A stretch of DNA of 43,930 nucleotides from Hoeflea sp. (GCF_030682515.1 NZ_JAUXOD010000100.1:1-43930); one strand, 5' to 3'; positions 24,471 to 34,418 are shown, counted from the stretch's first letter. A program made the numbers and translations. Notes: a model not told the origin generated them from the letters alone.

Positions 24471-25184
24471 TCACAGAGCCGCGCCGGCGTTTCGCAAGGC
24501 AATCATCTTGTTCAGATGCACCATCATGCCAGCCGCGAACATCGGCGTGAGCAGGTTCAGGAGCGGCACCGACAGGAAGGCGGCGATGATCAGGCCGGCG
24601 AGGAAGATCGTCGTCGAATTGCGGGCCCGGAGCCGCTTTGCGTCCGCCGGGCTCATGAAGCGCATGGCGGCGAATTCGAAATATTCTCGGCCCAGCAGGT
24701 AGCCGTTGACGAGAAAGAACGCCGCCAGGTTGATTCCGGGCACCAGCAGGAGAAGCAGCGCCAGCAGATTGCCCAAGCCCACCACCATGAGGAAGCCGAG
24801 CGACTGGCGGATCGACTGGCCGAGCGGCATCGGCCGGCCCGGCGTCTCGGCGGGATAGTCGCGGGTCTCGATCACGTCCGCGATGTCGTCGAGAAACAGG
24901 CCCGCCATCGCCGCCGTCACCGGGGCGATGAACAGGGCCAGCACCAGCGCCAGACCGACGCCGGCGATGATCGCGGCGATCGTGCCCGCCCAGCCGGCCC
25001 AGGCGGGAAGTCCTGGAAGCAGGTTTTCGAGCCAGGGCATGGCGGCCAGCGAGAACAGCTCGCCCAGGCCGAACCACAGGCCCGCAAGCAGCAGGATGGT
25101 CAGGCCGAGCGATTTCACGAGCACCGACCGCGAGGCGGGTGCGAACAGGTTGGATGCACCCAGCCGGGCGGCTTCAATGATCAT
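24471..25184 (-). CDS. EI24/CysZ-like integral membrane protein
   Basis: The protein has 237 residues from ATG 25184, preceded by GAGGA. The upstream in-frame extension looks unconserved. Several hydrophobic segments (about 28-50, 68-95, 130-155, 195-225) and the segments GRPMPLGQSIRQSLGF, FFLVNGYLLGREYFEFAAMR and KRLRARN are characteristic of the EI24 domain. In E. coli CysZ this domain supports sulfate uptake, but no sulfur genes are near. In rhizobia the gene often stands alone. It diverges from the GNAT-peptidase gene across 264 bases with no recognisable signal. Confidence 0.82.
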   Translation of the reverse strand: MIIEAARLGASNLFAPASRSVLVKSLGLTILLLAGLWFGLGELFSLAAMPWLENLLPGLPAWAGWAGTIAAIIAGVGLALVLALFIAPVTAAMAGLFLDDIADVIETRDYPAETPGRPMPLGQSIRQSLGFLMVVGLGNLLALLLLLVPGINLAAFFLVNGYLLGREYFEFAAMRFMSPADAKRLRARNSTTIFLAGLIIAAFLSVPLLNLLTPMFAAGMMVHLNKMIALRNAGAAL

Positions 25185-25448
25185 CGCTCGAATTCCTCGT
25201 CTGGCACCGACGGCTCCCGGAGGGCCGGGCGACACCCGCCAGCACTCTTGTGGAAGCCGCTCCGGCGGCTCGAACCCATGTGGGGATTGCGCCCCCCTGC
25301 GTCAACGGTTTGCCCGACCGGGCCGCCAAAACCGCTTTTGCGCCCTCTCACGGCGACCCGTGACAGGGCGACACAAATCAGACATGATTCGAGCGCCTGA
25401 CAGGCGGGCCGCCCACGGCCCCGACCATCAGTTTTCACCGGATTTCCC

Positions 25449-26561
25449 ATGTCCGCACCGCGGATTCGCCCTGCCGTCCTGTCCGACATCGATGCGCTCG
25501 AGGCGATCGAGACCGCCGTGTTTGAGACCGACCGGATATCCCGCCGCTCGTTCCGCACGCTGATCGACCGGCCGACCGCCGAGACCCTCGTCATCGAGGC
25601 GGAAGGCCGGATCCAGGGCTACGCCATGATCCTGTTTCGCGCCGGCGCGGCATTGGCCCGCCTCTATTCGCTCGCCGTCGTGCCCGGCCAGGTGGGCAAG
25701 GGCTACGGCCGGGCGCTGCTTGCCGCCGCCGAGAAGGCCGCGATGGATCACGACCGGATCCTGCTCAGGCTCGAAGTGCGCGAGGACAACACGGGCGCGA
25801 TCGCGCTCTACAAGAGTGCGTCCTACCGCCATATCGGCCGCGTGGCCGACTACTACGCCGACGGCATGGCCGCACTCCGGTTCGAAAAACTGCTGCGCGG
25901 GCCGGACACGCCGAAGGGCAGCACCCCGTTCTATGAGCAATCCACGGATTTCACCTGCGGCGCCGCCTGCCTGCTGATGGCGCTGGCCCGGTTCCGCTCC
26001 ACCGACTTCCTCGATCCGGTCTGGGAAATCCGGCTGTGGCGCGAGGCCACCACCGTGTTCCTGCTGTCAGGCCCCGGCGGCTGCGAGCCGTTTGGCCTGG
26101 CCATGGTCGCCCGCGAGCACGGGCTCGATCCGGAGGTCTGGTGCTCGACCCAGGACATGCTGTTTCTGGAAACCGTGCGCGATCCGGAAAAGCGGCGGGT
26201 GATGGAACTGGCGCAGACCGATTTCCGCGCCCGCGTGGCCTCGGCCGGAACCCCGGTCCATTCGGAAGCCTTCACGCTCGACTGGCTGCGCGCCCGGCTG
26301 GCCGAGGGTCATGTCGCCCTCATCCTGGTCAGCGGCTACCTGATGATGGGCAAGAAGGTCCCCCACTGGGTTCTTGCCCACGGCGATGACGGTCGCCATA
26401 TCTTCGTCCATGACCCCTGGGTCGAGGACGAGGTCGGCGAAACCGTCGCCGACGCCGCCAATATCCCGGTCCCCTATGCCGTGTTCGACCGGATCGCCCG
26501 TTTCGGCCGGTCGGGCCTGCGCGCCGCCGTTCTTGTCAAGGGAAAAGCCCCCCATGTCTGA
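25449..26561 (+). CDS. GNAT acetyltransferase fused to C39-like cysteine peptidase
   Basis: The protein has 370 residues in two domains. Residues 4-148 are a RimI-like GNAT with the acetyl-CoA loop QVGKGYGRAL (81-90) and NTGAIALYKSASY. Residues 158-366 are a peptidase C39-like domain with Q164, C170 in FTCGAAC, H306 in VPHWVLAH and D322 in FVHDPW, matching the Gln-Cys-His-Asp order of papain-fold C39 peptidases, so it looks catalytically complete. No membrane helix or ABC exporter is attached, unlike bacteriocin C39 proteins. Its last eight bases overlap the ATP-grasp gene, so both are made together. I infer N-terminal acetylation and cleavage of a peptide or protein. The target is not visible. 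Confidence 0.88.
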   Translation: MSAPRIRPAVLSDIDALEAIETAVFETDRISRRSFRTLIDRPTAETLVIEAEGRIQGYAMILFRAGAALARLYSLAVVPGQVGKGYGRALLAAAEKAAMDHDRILLRLEVREDNTGAIALYKSASYRHIGRVADYYADGMAALRFEKLLRGPDTPKGSTPFYEQSTDFTCGAACLLMALARFRSTDFLDPVWEIRLWREATTVFLLSGPGGCEPFGLAMVAREHGLDPEVWCSTQDMLFLETVRDPEKRRVMELAQTDFRARVASAGTPVHSEAFTLDWLRARLAEGHVALILVSGYLMMGKKVPHWVLAHGDDGRHIFVHDPWVEDEVGETVADAANIPVPYAVFDRIARFGRSGLRAAVLVKGKAPHV

Positions 26562-28011
26562 TTGGATCATCCTGTCCACCGCGCTCACCGGCTTCGATCA
26601 CGCCGCCACCAAGCACAAGGTGCTGTCGACCCGCGACTACCTCGCCCGGCCGGAGCTGTTTCGCGGCGCGCGGCCCAACATCATCAACCTGTCGCGCTCC
26701 TACACCTACCAGAGCCGCGGCTACTACGCCTCGCTGCTCGCGGCCGCGCGCGGCCAGCGGGTGATTCCCTCGGTCGAGACCCTCATTGATCTCTCGGCCC
26801 GCAAGCTGCACGAGAACGCCATTCCCGAGTTGGAGGATTCCTTCAACAAATCGCTCCGCGAACACAGCGCCGCGCCCGTGCCGACAAGGCTGCGCGTGTT
26901 CTTCGGCACCAGCACGGATGCGCGCTTCGAGCGCTTCTGCCGGCTGCTGTTTGACTGGTTCCGCGCGCCCATCCTCGAGCTCAGCATCAAGCCGGGCGCA
27001 TGGTTCTCGATCTCCAAGATCGCGCTTCTGCCGGTGAGCAAGCTCGATGGCGCCGATCGCGAGGCCTTCTTCCAGGCCATGGCGCGCTACACCGCGCGTC
27101 AGTGGAAGGACGCCAAATCCCGGGCGCCGGCGCGCTATTCCTTCGCCACCCTGGTCGATCCGCAGGAGGCCCTGCCGCCCTCGACCATCGACAGCCTCAA
27201 GCACTGGTCGCGGATCGCCGCGCGCATGGGCGTCTCGGTCGAGCCGATCACCCGCAAGGACCTGCCGCGGCTCGCCAATTTCGACGCCCTGTTCATCCGC
27301 GAAACCACCTCGATCTCCAACCACACCTACCGCTTCGCCCGGCGCGCCCAGCAGGAGGGCATGCCGGTGATCGACGACCCGGTGTCGATGATCCGCTGCA
27401 CCAACAAGGTCTATCTCGACGAGCTGATGGCATCCAACGGCATCCCGGTGCCCAAGACCGTGATGCTGATCGGTCCGGAGGATTTTCAGCGCGCCGCCGA
27501 TCTCCTGGGGTTCCCGATGGTGCTGAAAGTTCCTGATTCCTCGTTCTCGCGCGGCGTGTCCAAGGTTGCCAGCATGGACGAGTTGAAGGCGCTGGCCGGC
27601 GCCTGGCTGCATGATTCCGAAGTGCTGATCGCGCAGAAATTCATGCCGACCAAGTTCGACTGGCGCATCGGCGTGCTGGGTGGCAAGCCGCTGTTCGCGG
27701 TGCAGTACCTGATGGCCAAGAAGCACTGGCAGATCGTCAAGCACGACACCGGCGGCAAGCCGCTGGAAGGCGGGTTCAAGTCCTTTTCGCTGGCGCAGGT
27801 GCCGCCCCTGGTGCTCGACACCGGCCTTCGCGCCGCCTGCTCGGTGGGCGACGGGCTCTACGGCGTCGACCTCAAGGAGACCGATGACGGGGTCTTCGTC
27901 ATCGAGGTCAACGACAATCCCAATCTCGAGCACGGCGTCGAGGACGCGGCGGAAAAGGACGAGGTCTGGATCAGGCTCACCAACTGGTTCATCGAACGGA
28001 TCGCCACGTGA
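26554..28011 (+). CDS. RimK-like ATP-grasp ligase with RLAN-type N-terminal domain
   Basis: The protein has 485 residues from ATG 26554. The N-terminal 160 residues, with FDHAATKHKVLSTRDYL and INLSRSYTYQSRGYYASLLA, fit the RLAN domain that precedes some RimK-like enzymes. Residues 285-475 are the ATP-grasp, with PKTVMLI, VLKVPDSSFSRGV as the ATP loop and metal ligands in VDLKET (D439) and IEVNDNPN (E451, N453). Such enzymes form amide bonds, adding amino acids, often glutamate, to a carboxyl end. RimK itself modifies ribosomal protein S6, but this domain layout and the coupled GNAT-peptidase argue for a different target. About 1.5 times the length of RimK. Confidence 0.88.
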   Translation: MSDWIILSTALTGFDHAATKHKVLSTRDYLARPELFRGARPNIINLSRSYTYQSRGYYASLLAAARGQRVIPSVETLIDLSARKLHENAIPELEDSFNKSLREHSAAPVPTRLRVFFGTSTDARFERFCRLLFDWFRAPILELSIKPGAWFSISKIALLPVSKLDGADREAFFQAMARYTARQWKDAKSRAPARYSFATLVDPQEALPPSTIDSLKHWSRIAARMGVSVEPITRKDLPRLANFDALFIRETTSISNHTYRFARRAQQEGMPVIDDPVSMIRCTNKVYLDELMASNGIPVPKTVMLIGPEDFQRAADLLGFPMVLKVPDSSFSRGVSKVASMDELKALAGAWLHDSEVLIAQKFMPTKFDWRIGVLGGKPLFAVQYLMAKKHWQIVKHDTGGKPLEGGFKSFSLAQVPPLVLDTGLRAACSVGDGLYGVDLKETDDGVFVIEVNDNPNLEHGVEDAAEKDEVWIRLTNWFIERIAT

Positions 28012-28061
28012 CCGGCCACGCCCGTCCCCTGGACCCGCGGGGAGCCCCGGGGCAAAAGACA

Positions 28062-28087
28062 TGACCTCAGGCTGTCGTTTCGCCGCA
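28062..28087 (+). promoter_or_regulatory. two-box element upstream of glnD, shared with trpS
   Basis: TGACCTCAG (28062-28070) and TCGCCGCA (28080-28087) recur upstream of trpS at 32624-32647, with spacing 9 here and 7 there. The function is unknown. They may be parts of similar promoters or a shared factor's site. Confidence 0.3.
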
Positions 28088-28100
28088 AAACAGGCTATAG
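28072..28100 (+). promoter_or_regulatory. weak candidate promoter for glnD
   Basis: CTGTCG (28072-28077), 17 bases, then a good -10 CTATAG (28095-28100), giving a leader of about 67 bases. The -35 is poor. Confidence 0.3.
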
Positions 28101-28173
28101 CCGCAGCCCCGGCCAGCCGGCGGGCGTGTCCGCCCGACGCGCCCGGGGATCGACTGCGACCAGGACCCGATTC

Positions 28174-31014
28174 ATGCTGAAGCCTGCCGAAGACCGCCTC
28201 AATCTCACTCAGATCGTCGATGCGGCCGAATTGCGCGCCACGCTCGACGCGATTGCGGCGAGGCATGGCGGCGCCAGCACCGAGGCCCGGCAGCAGGTGC
28301 TGGCCGAGGTCAAGCGGGTCAATGCGCTGGGGCGCGAGACCGCCCGCGCCATGCTGTTCGAGGACGGCGGCGGCACCGCCTGCGCCATGCGGATCTCGCA
28401 TCTGCAGGATGTCCTGACGTCGGCCATGTATGACTATGCCAGCCACCACGTCTACCGGCTCGAAAACCCCTCGATGTCCGAGCGCCTGACCGTGACCGCC
28501 GTGGGCGGCTATGGCCGCGGCACGCTGGCGCCGGGCTCCGACATCGATCTCTTGTTCGTGCTGCCCTACAAGAACACGCCCTGGACCGAGCAGATCGTCG
28601 AGTGGATTCTCTACATCCTGTGGGACATGGGGCTGAAGGTGGGCCATGCCACCCGCAATGTCGATGAATGCATCCGCCTGTCGCGTTCCGACATGACCAT
28701 CCGCACGGCCATTCTCGAGGCCCGTTTCCTCTGCGGCGAGCTGGCGCGGTTCAAGAATCTCGGCCAGCGCTTCGAAGCCGAGGTGGTCGCGGGCACCGGT
28801 CCGGAATTCATCTCCTCCAAGCTTGCCGAGCGCGACGAGCGACACCGCAAGGCCGGCGACACGCGCTACCTGGTCGAGCCCAATGTCAAGGAAGGCAAGG
28901 GCGGCCTGCGCGATCTCAACACGCTGTTCTGGATCGCCAAATATTTCTACCACATCCGCGACACCGAGGAGTTGGTGGCCCTTGGCGTCCTGTCGCGGCG
29001 CGAGTTCAACCTGTTCGTCAAGGCCGAGGATTTCCTCTGGGCGGTGCGCTGCCATATGCATTTCCTCACCGGCAAGTCGGAGGAACGGCTGTCCTTCGAC
29101 ATCCAGCGCGACATCGCGGCGGGCCTCGGCTACCAGGACCATCCCGGCCTGTCGGCGGTCGAGCGCTTCATGAAGCACTACTTTCTCGTGGCCAAGGACG
29201 TGGGCGACCTGACCCGCATCTTCTGCGCCGGTCTCGAGGACCAGCAGGCCAAGGAGGCGCCGGGCCTGACCGGCGTCATCTCGCGGTTTGCCAATCGGCC
29301 GCGCAAGATTCCGGGGACCCTGGACTTTCTCGAGGACAAGGGCCGCATCAACCTGGCCGATGCGGAGGTCTTCAAGCGCGATCCGGTCAACATCATCAGG
29401 ATGTTCCATCTGGCCGACATTCGCGGGCTCGAGTTCCATCCCGACGCGCTCAAGCGAGTCACGCGCTCGTTAAGGCTGATCAATGCCGACCTGCGCGACA
29501 ATGAGGAAGCCAACCGGCTGTTCCTGTCGATCCTGACCTCCAAGCGGCAGCCCGCCATCATCCTGAGGCGCATGAACGAAGCGGGCGTGCTCGGCCGCTT
29601 CATTCCCGATTTCGGCAAGATCGTCGCCATGATGCAGTTCAACATGTATCATCACTACACCGTCGACGAGCATCTCATCCGCACCGTCTCGGTGCTGTCG
29701 GGCATCGACAAGGGCGAGGAGGGCCGCGAGCACCCGCTCGCCTCCAAGATCATGCCCTCGATCGAGGAGCGCGAGGCGCTCTATGTCGCGGTCTTCCTGC
29801 ACGACATCGCCAAGGGAAGGCCGGAGGATCATTCGATCGCCGGCGCAAGGGCTGCGCGCAAGCTCTGCCCGCGGCTCGGCCTGTCGCCCAAGCAGACCGA
29901 ACTCGTGGCCTGGCTGGTCGAGGATCACCTGACCATGTCGATGGTGGCGCAGACGCGCGATCTCAACGACCGCAAGACCATTACCGATTTCGCCGAAAAG
30001 GTGCGCACGCTCGAGCGGCTGAAGATGCTGCTGGTGCTGTCGGTCTGCGATATCCGCGCCGTGGGCCCCGGCGTCTGGAACGGCTGGAAGGGCCAGCTGC
30101 TGCGCACGCTCTACTACGAGACCGAGCTGATGCTGTCGGGCGGGTTCTCCGAGGTCTCGCGCAAGGAGCGCACCGCCCACGCCCGCGCGGCGCTGGCCGA
30201 GGCTCTTTCCGACTGGAAGGAAAAGGACCGCAAGGCCTATGTGAAGCTGCACTACGAGCCCTATCTGCTGGCGGTGCCGCTCGAGGAGCAGGTGCGCCAC
30301 GCCGAGTTCATCCGCGAGGTCGACAAGTCCGGCAAGCAGCTCGCCACCATGGTGCGCACCCACGCCTTTCATGCCATCACCGAAATCACGCTCCTGTCGC
30401 CGGACCACCCGCGCCTGTTGTCGATCGTCACCGGCGCCTGCGCCGCCGCCGGCGCCAACATCGCCGATGCGCAGGTCTTCACCACCTCCGATGGCCGCGC
30501 GCTCGACACGATCCTGATCAACCGCGAGTTGCCCGATGACGAGGATGAACTGAGGCGCGGCGCCTCGATCGGCCGGATGATCGAGGACGTGCTGGCCGGC
30601 AAGGCCTATATCCCCGAAGTCATCGCCCGCAAGGCCCGCACCAAGCGCAAGCCGCGGCCGTTCATCGTCACCCCCCAGGTCAGCATTTCCAACACGCTGT
30701 CCAACAAGTTTACCGTCATCGAGATCGAATGCCTCGACCGCACTGGGCTGTTGTCGGAAGTGGCCTCGGTGCTGTCGGACCTGTCGCTCGACATCGCCTC
30801 GGCGCACATCACCACCTTCGGCGAGAAGGTGGTGGACACCTTCTATGTCCGCGATCTGGTAGGCCAGAAGATCACCAACGAGAACCGCAAGATCAACATC
30901 GTGGCGCGCTTGAAGGCGGTTCTCGCCCGGGAAGCGGACGAGGTGCGCGACAACATGCCTCCCGGCATGATCGCGCCGCAAGGCTCCACCCGGCGCGGCC
31001 GGGCCACGGCATGA
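28174..31014 (+). CDS. glnD: bifunctional PII uridylyltransferase/uridylyl-removing enzyme
   Basis: GlnD senses glutamine and adds or removes UMP on PII (GlnB/GlnK), setting nitrogen control. ATG 28174, with AGGA eight bases upstream, gives 946 residues, in the rhizobial range. A GTG at 28126 would add 16. The nucleotidyltransferase site is GGYGRG (111-116) with D123 and D125, the HD hydrolase motif is LHDIAKG near residue 545, and two ACT domains at about 740-810 and 845-915 bind glutamine. All active residues are present. murJ follows after 16 bases, the usual glnD-murJ pair of alphaproteobacteria. Confidence 0.96.
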   Translation: MLKPAEDRLNLTQIVDAAELRATLDAIAARHGGASTEARQQVLAEVKRVNALGRETARAMLFEDGGGTACAMRISHLQDVLTSAMYDYASHHVYRLENPSMSERLTVTAVGGYGRGTLAPGSDIDLLFVLPYKNTPWTEQIVEWILYILWDMGLKVGHATRNVDECIRLSRSDMTIRTAILEARFLCGELARFKNLGQRFEAEVVAGTGPEFISSKLAERDERHRKAGDTRYLVEPNVKEGKGGLRDLNTLFWIAKYFYHIRDTEELVALGVLSRREFNLFVKAEDFLWAVRCHMHFLTGKSEERLSFDIQRDIAAGLGYQDHPGLSAVERFMKHYFLVAKDVGDLTRIFCAGLEDQQAKEAPGLTGVISRFANRPRKIPGTLDFLEDKGRINLADAEVFKRDPVNIIRMFHLADIRGLEFHPDALKRVTRSLRLINADLRDNEEANRLFLSILTSKRQPAIILRRMNEAGVLGRFIPDFGKIVAMMQFNMYHHYTVDEHLIRTVSVLSGIDKGEEGREHPLASKIMPSIEEREALYVAVFLHDIAKGRPEDHSIAGARAARKLCPRLGLSPKQTELVAWLVEDHLTMSMVAQTRDLNDRKTITDFAEKVRTLERLKMLLVLSVCDIRAVGPGVWNGWKGQLLRTLYYETELMLSGGFSEVSRKERTAHARAALAEALSDWKEKDRKAYVKLHYEPYLLAVPLEEQVRHAEFIREVDKSGKQLATMVRTHAFHAITEITLLSPDHPRLLSIVTGACAAAGANIADAQVFTTSDGRALDTILINRELPDDEDELRRGASIGRMIEDVLAGKAYIPEVIARKARTKRKPRPFIVTPQVSISNTLSNKFTVIEIECLDRTGLLSEVASVLSDLSLDIASAHITTFGEKVVDTFYVRDLVGQKITNENRKINIVARLKAVLAREADEVRDNMPPGMIAPQGSTRRGRATA

Positions 31015-31030
31015 AGGCGGACACACGCGC

Positions 31031-32596
31031 ATGAGCCTGATTACGAAATTCGCAAGCGTCGGCGGCGCCACCATGGCGAGCCGCGTGCTGGGCTTCGTGC
31101 GCGAGGCGATGATCGCCGCGTTTCTGGGCGCGGGCCCCGTCGCCGACGCGTTCTACGCCGCCTTCCGATTCCCCAACCTGTTCCGCAGGCTGTTTGCGGA
31201 AGGCGCGTTCAATGCGGCCTTCGTGCCGCTGTTTGCCCGGGAGATCGAAGGCGGCGGCCAGGCGGCGGCGCGGAAATTCGCCGAACAGGTGCTCTCGGTG
31301 CTGCTCTTGTCACTGTTCGTGCTCTCCGCGCTGGCGATGATCTTCATGCCCTTTCTGGTCGGCACCGTCATCGCCCCGAAATTTGCCGCCGACCCCGAGA
31401 AATTCGATCTCACCGTGCTGCTCGCCCGCATCATGTTCCCCTATCTCGCCGCCATGAGCCTGGTGGCGATGCTGGCGGGCATCCTCAACTCGCTGCGGCG
31501 GTATTTCCTGGCTGCCCTTGCCCCGGTGCTGCTCAACGTGGTGATGATCGCCGGCCTGACGGCCGCGGGATATCTGAGCCTCTCGGGCCCCGAAATCGGC
31601 AAGGTGCTGGGCTGGACGGTCACCCTGTCGGGCCTGCTTCAGCTGGCGCTGCTGGTCTGGGCGGTCAAGCGCGAGGGCTTCACGCTTGATCTGGTGCGGC
31701 CCCGGCTGACGCCCGCCGTCAAGCGGCTTCTGTGGCTGGCGCTGCCTGCCGCGATCACCGGCGGCATCACCCAGATCAACCTGCTGGTTGGCCAGATCAT
31801 CGCCTCGGCTGAATCAGGCGCCATCGCCATCATCAATTACGCCGACCGCCTCAACCAGCTGCCATTGGGCGTCATCGGCATCGCCATCGGCGTGGTGCTG
31901 CTGCCCGAGCTCTCCCGCGCGCTGCAGGCTGGCGACATGAAGGAGGCGCAGTATCTGCAGAACCGCAGTCTCGAATTCGGCCTGGCGATCACCGTGCCGG
32001 CCGCCGTCGGGCTGGCGCTGCTACCCGCCCCGATCATCGCCCTGGTGTTCGAGCGCGGCGCCTTCACCCGGGACACCACGCTGCTTACATCCACGGTGCT
32101 CGCCGCCTTCGCCATCGGCCTGCCGGCCTTCGTGCTGTCGAAGATATTCACCCCGGTGTTCTACGCCCGCCAGGACATGCGCACGCCGCTCTGGGCCTCG
32201 GCCCTTTCCGTCGTCATCAATGTCACGGGCAGCCTGATCCTGTTCCCCCGCCTCGGGGTGATGGGTCTCGCCATCGCCACCAGCCTCGCCGGATGGGTCT
32301 CTGCGCTCTATCTCGGCCAGCGGCTGTGGGTGCGGGATCTGTTCCGTCCCACCCCGGCGACGCTGAGGCGCATCGGCCTGATCCTGATCGCGGCGGCGCT
32401 GATGGGCGCGCTGCTCTGGTGGATCGAGGCCCGCTTCCAGGACTGGCTGCTCGACGCTTCGCTGCTCGTCCGGCTGGCCTCGGTGATGGTTGCCATCGCC
32501 GCCGCGGCGCTGCTCTATTTCGGCTTCGCGTTTGCCACCGGCGCGCTCGACCGGGCCGAATTCGCCCGGCTGTTCCGGCGCCGGAGGAAGCCCTGA
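31031..32596 (+). CDS. murJ: lipid II flippase MurJ
   Basis: It moves lipid II across the inner membrane for peptidoglycan synthesis. The protein has 521 residues with about 14 membrane helices, beginning MSLITKFASVGGATMASRVLGF with RVLGFVREAMIA and the AFRFPNLFRRLFAEGAFN segment highly typical of MurJ/MviN. The conserved arginines of the central cavity (R18-like RVLG, R24-like VREA) are present. It ends in a basic FRRRRKP tail. Co-transcribed with glnD. trpS has its own promoter downstream. Confidence 0.96.
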   Translation: MSLITKFASVGGATMASRVLGFVREAMIAAFLGAGPVADAFYAAFRFPNLFRRLFAEGAFNAAFVPLFAREIEGGGQAAARKFAEQVLSVLLLSLFVLSALAMIFMPFLVGTVIAPKFAADPEKFDLTVLLARIMFPYLAAMSLVAMLAGILNSLRRYFLAALAPVLLNVVMIAGLTAAGYLSLSGPEIGKVLGWTVTLSGLLQLALLVWAVKREGFTLDLVRPRLTPAVKRLLWLALPAAITGGITQINLLVGQIIASAESGAIAIINYADRLNQLPLGVIGIAIGVVLLPELSRALQAGDMKEAQYLQNRSLEFGLAITVPAAVGLALLPAPIIALVFERGAFTRDTTLLTSTVLAAFAIGLPAFVLSKIFTPVFYARQDMRTPLWASALSVVINVTGSLILFPRLGVMGLAIATSLAGWVSALYLGQRLWVRDLFRPTPATLRRIGLILIAAALMGALLWWIEARFQDWLLDASLLVRLASVMVAIAAAALLYFGFAFATGALDRAEFARLFRRRRKP

Positions 32597-32622
32597 GATC
32601 GGCAAGGCCGGTCTGATTGGAC

Positions 32623-32651
32623 TTGACCTCAGCGGTGTGTCGCCGCATAAC
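32623..32651 (+). promoter_or_regulatory. promoter for trpS
   Basis: TTGACC (32623-32628), a 17-base spacer and CATAAC (32646-32651), about 58 bases before the trpS start. The stretch 32624-32647 also carries the two boxes shared with the glnD upstream region. Confidence 0.5.
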
Positions 32652-32708
32652 CCCGCCCGATTTCAATGAGGCATCCGGGCCCTCCACAAGCCCGTCGGGG
32701 AGCATCTT

Positions 32709-33773
32709 ATGTCCGCCACTTTCAAGCCGCTGGTCTTCTCGGGCGTTCAGCCCACCGGCAATCTTCACCTGGGCAACTATCTCGGCGCCATCCGCAAGTT
32801 CGTGGCGCTGCAGGAACAGCACGACTGCATCTTCTGCGTGGTCGACATGCACTCGATCACCGCCCAGCTCGTGCATGAGGATCTCAAGGCCCAGACCCGG
32901 TCCATTGCCGCGGCCTTCATCGCCTCGGGCATCGACCCGGTCAAGCACATCGTCTTCAACCAGTCCGCGGTCCCAGGACACGCCGAGCTTGCCTGGATCT
33001 TCAATTGCGTCGCGCGCATCGGCTGGATGAACCGCATGACCCAGTTCAAGGACAAGGCCGGCAAGGATCGCGAGAACGCCTCGCTCGGCCTGCTCGCCTA
33101 TCCGAGCCTGATGGCCGCCGACATCCTGCTCTACCGCGCCACCCATGTTCCGGTCGGCGACGACCAGAAGCAGCATCTTGAGCTTGCCCGCGACATCGCC
33201 CAGAAGTTCAACAGCGATTTCTCCGAGCGCATCGCCGCTGCGGGCCTGGGCATCGAGATGATGGTCGGCGAGGAAAAGGTCACCGGCTACTTCCCGCTCA
33301 CCGAGCCCCTGATCGAAGGCCCGGCGCCGCGCGTCATGAGCCTGCGCGACGGCGCCAAGAAGATGTCCAAATCCGATCCTTCGGACCTGTCGCGCATCAA
33401 CATGACCGATGACGCCGACACCATCGCCAAGAAGATCCGCAAGGCCAAGACCGATCCCGCGCCGCTGCCGGCGACGCTCGACGAGCTCGAGGGCCGCCCC
33501 GAAGCCCAGAACCTGCTGGGCATCTATGCGGCGCTCAGCGACCGCACCCGCAAGGATGTGCTTGAGGAATTCGCGGGCCAGCAATTCTCCGTGTTCAAGC
33601 CGGCGCTGGTCGATCTGGCTGTCGAGGTGCTGTCGCCGATCACCCGGGAAATGCAGCGGCTGATGGATGATCCGAGCCACATCGACGCTGTCCTCAAGGA
33701 TGGCAGCGCCCGCGCCAATGCCATTGCCGCAAGGACCATGGCCGACGTGCGCGAGATCATCGGCTTTCTCTAA
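32709..33773 (+). CDS. trpS: tryptophan-tRNA ligase
   Basis: This class I synthetase charges tRNA-Trp in the cytoplasm. The protein has 354 residues with the HIGH-type motif [12 protein letters not shown] (14-25 region) and KMSKS in [11 protein letters not shown], plus SEQ-like [24 protein letters not shown] (32697-32702) precedes the ATG. After the stop, ACCCCG (33773-33778) and CGGGGT (33805-33810) could pair, but no T run follows. uspA begins 87 bases later. Confidence 0.98.
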   Translation: MSATFKPLVFSGVQPTGNLHLGNYLGAIRKFVALQEQHDCIFCVVDMHSITAQLVHEDLKAQTRSIAAAFIASGIDPVKHIVFNQSAVPGHAELAWIFNCVARIGWMNRMTQFKDKAGKDRENASLGLLAYPSLMAADILLYRATHVPVGDDQKQHLELARDIAQKFNSDFSERIAAAGLGIEMMVGEEKVTGYFPLTEPLIEGPAPRVMSLRDGAKKMSKSDPSDLSRINMTDDADTIAKKIRKAKTDPAPLPATLDELEGRPEAQNLLGIYAALSDRTRKDVLEEFAGQQFSVFKPALVDLAVEVLSPITREMQRLMDDPSHIDAVLKDGSARANAIAARTMADVREIIGFL

Positions 33774-33860
33774 CCCCGCCGGAGCCCTGGCGGCACGGCG
33801 CCGCCGGGGTCTGAAAATCGGTCTTGCGGGCAGGCCCGCTGTGATGGCATTGTCCCGCTC

Positions 33861-34352
33861 ATGGTATCCAAGAGACGTTCCCGCGAAGCCGGTCACCGGC
33901 GCAAGTTCCTCGCTGTCATCGACGACACGCCGGAATGCGAACGCGCCATGCGCTACGCCGGCATGCGCGCCTACAATTCCGGCGGCGGGCTGGTGCTGGT
34001 CTATGTCATCGAGCCCGGCGATTTCCAGCACTGGCTGGGCGTCGAGGAGATCATGCGCGCCGAGGCCATGGAAGAGGCCGAGGCGACGCTGGCCAAGGCC
34101 AGCGAGAAGATGCGCCAGATCATCGGCATCGATCCGGAAGTGGTCATCCGCCAGGGCAAGACCACCGAGGAAATCCACGCGGTGATCGAGGAAGACCAAG
34201 ACATCGCCATCCTGGTGCTGGCAGCAGGCTCGGCCAAGGATGGTCCGGGACCGCTCGTCACCTCCATCGCCGGCCGCGGCGCGGCCTTCCCGATTCCGGT
34301 CACCGTCATCCCCGACGCGCTCTCCGATGATGAAATCGATGCGCTGAGTTAG
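33861..34352 (+). CDS. universal stress protein family
   Basis: The protein has 163 residues with the UspA fold: FLAVIDDTPECERAMRYA with the nucleotide-near aspartates, then LVLVYVIEPGDF, and VLAAGSAKDGPGPLVTSIAG in place of the G-2X-G-9X-G-S/T ATP motif of ATP-binding Usp proteins, followed by PIPVTVIP. The first 15 residues are basic. The family supports stress survival. The specific role is not known. It precedes an Nfu gene, as commonly in rhizobia, with hairpins between them. Confidence 0.88.
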   Translation: MVSKRRSREAGHRRKFLAVIDDTPECERAMRYAGMRAYNSGGGLVLVYVIEPGDFQHWLGVEEIMRAEAMEEAEATLAKASEKMRQIIGIDPEVVIRQGKTTEEIHAVIEEDQDIAILVLAAGSAKDGPGPLVTSIAGRGAAFPIPVTVIPDALSDDEIDALS

Positions 34353-34378
34353 GGCAGGGACCGATGCTCCGGCCGTAT

Positions 34379-34418
34379 CGGCCCTTGATCGAAGGGCCGA
34401 CAAGGCCTATCTTGTTTT
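34379..34418 (+). terminator. tandem hairpins after uspA
   Basis: CGGCCCTT (34379-34386) and AAGGGCCG (34392-34399) form a perfect eight-pair stem with loop GATCG. Directly after it ACAAG (34400-34404) pairs with CTTGT (34411-34415) and ends in TTTT. The pair could terminate uspA transcription. Confidence 0.45.
34385..34413 (+). promoter_or_regulatory. candidate promoter for nfu inside the uspA hairpins
   Basis: TTGATC (34385-34390), 17 bases and TATCTT (34408-34413) fit a sigma-70 promoter about 54 bases before the nfu start. It shares its bases with the hairpins above, so one or both readings may hold. Confidence 0.35.

Noticed and set aside
25278-25400. 40-codon frame upstream of the GNAT-peptidase gene as a peptide substrate.
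   Set aside because: Pro/Arg-rich translation typical of non-coding GC-rich DNA, with no ribosome-binding site or conserved feature.
28061-28180. 39-codon frame as a precursor peptide for the ATP-grasp/peptidase system.
   Set aside because: It overlaps the glnD start, has no ribosome-binding site, no leader-core pattern and no Gly-Gly cleavage site.
26536-29439. Reverse-strand open frame of 967 codons opposite the ATP-grasp gene and glnD.
   Set aside because: Same low-complexity mirror composition, no recognisable family, and solid genes on the other strand.
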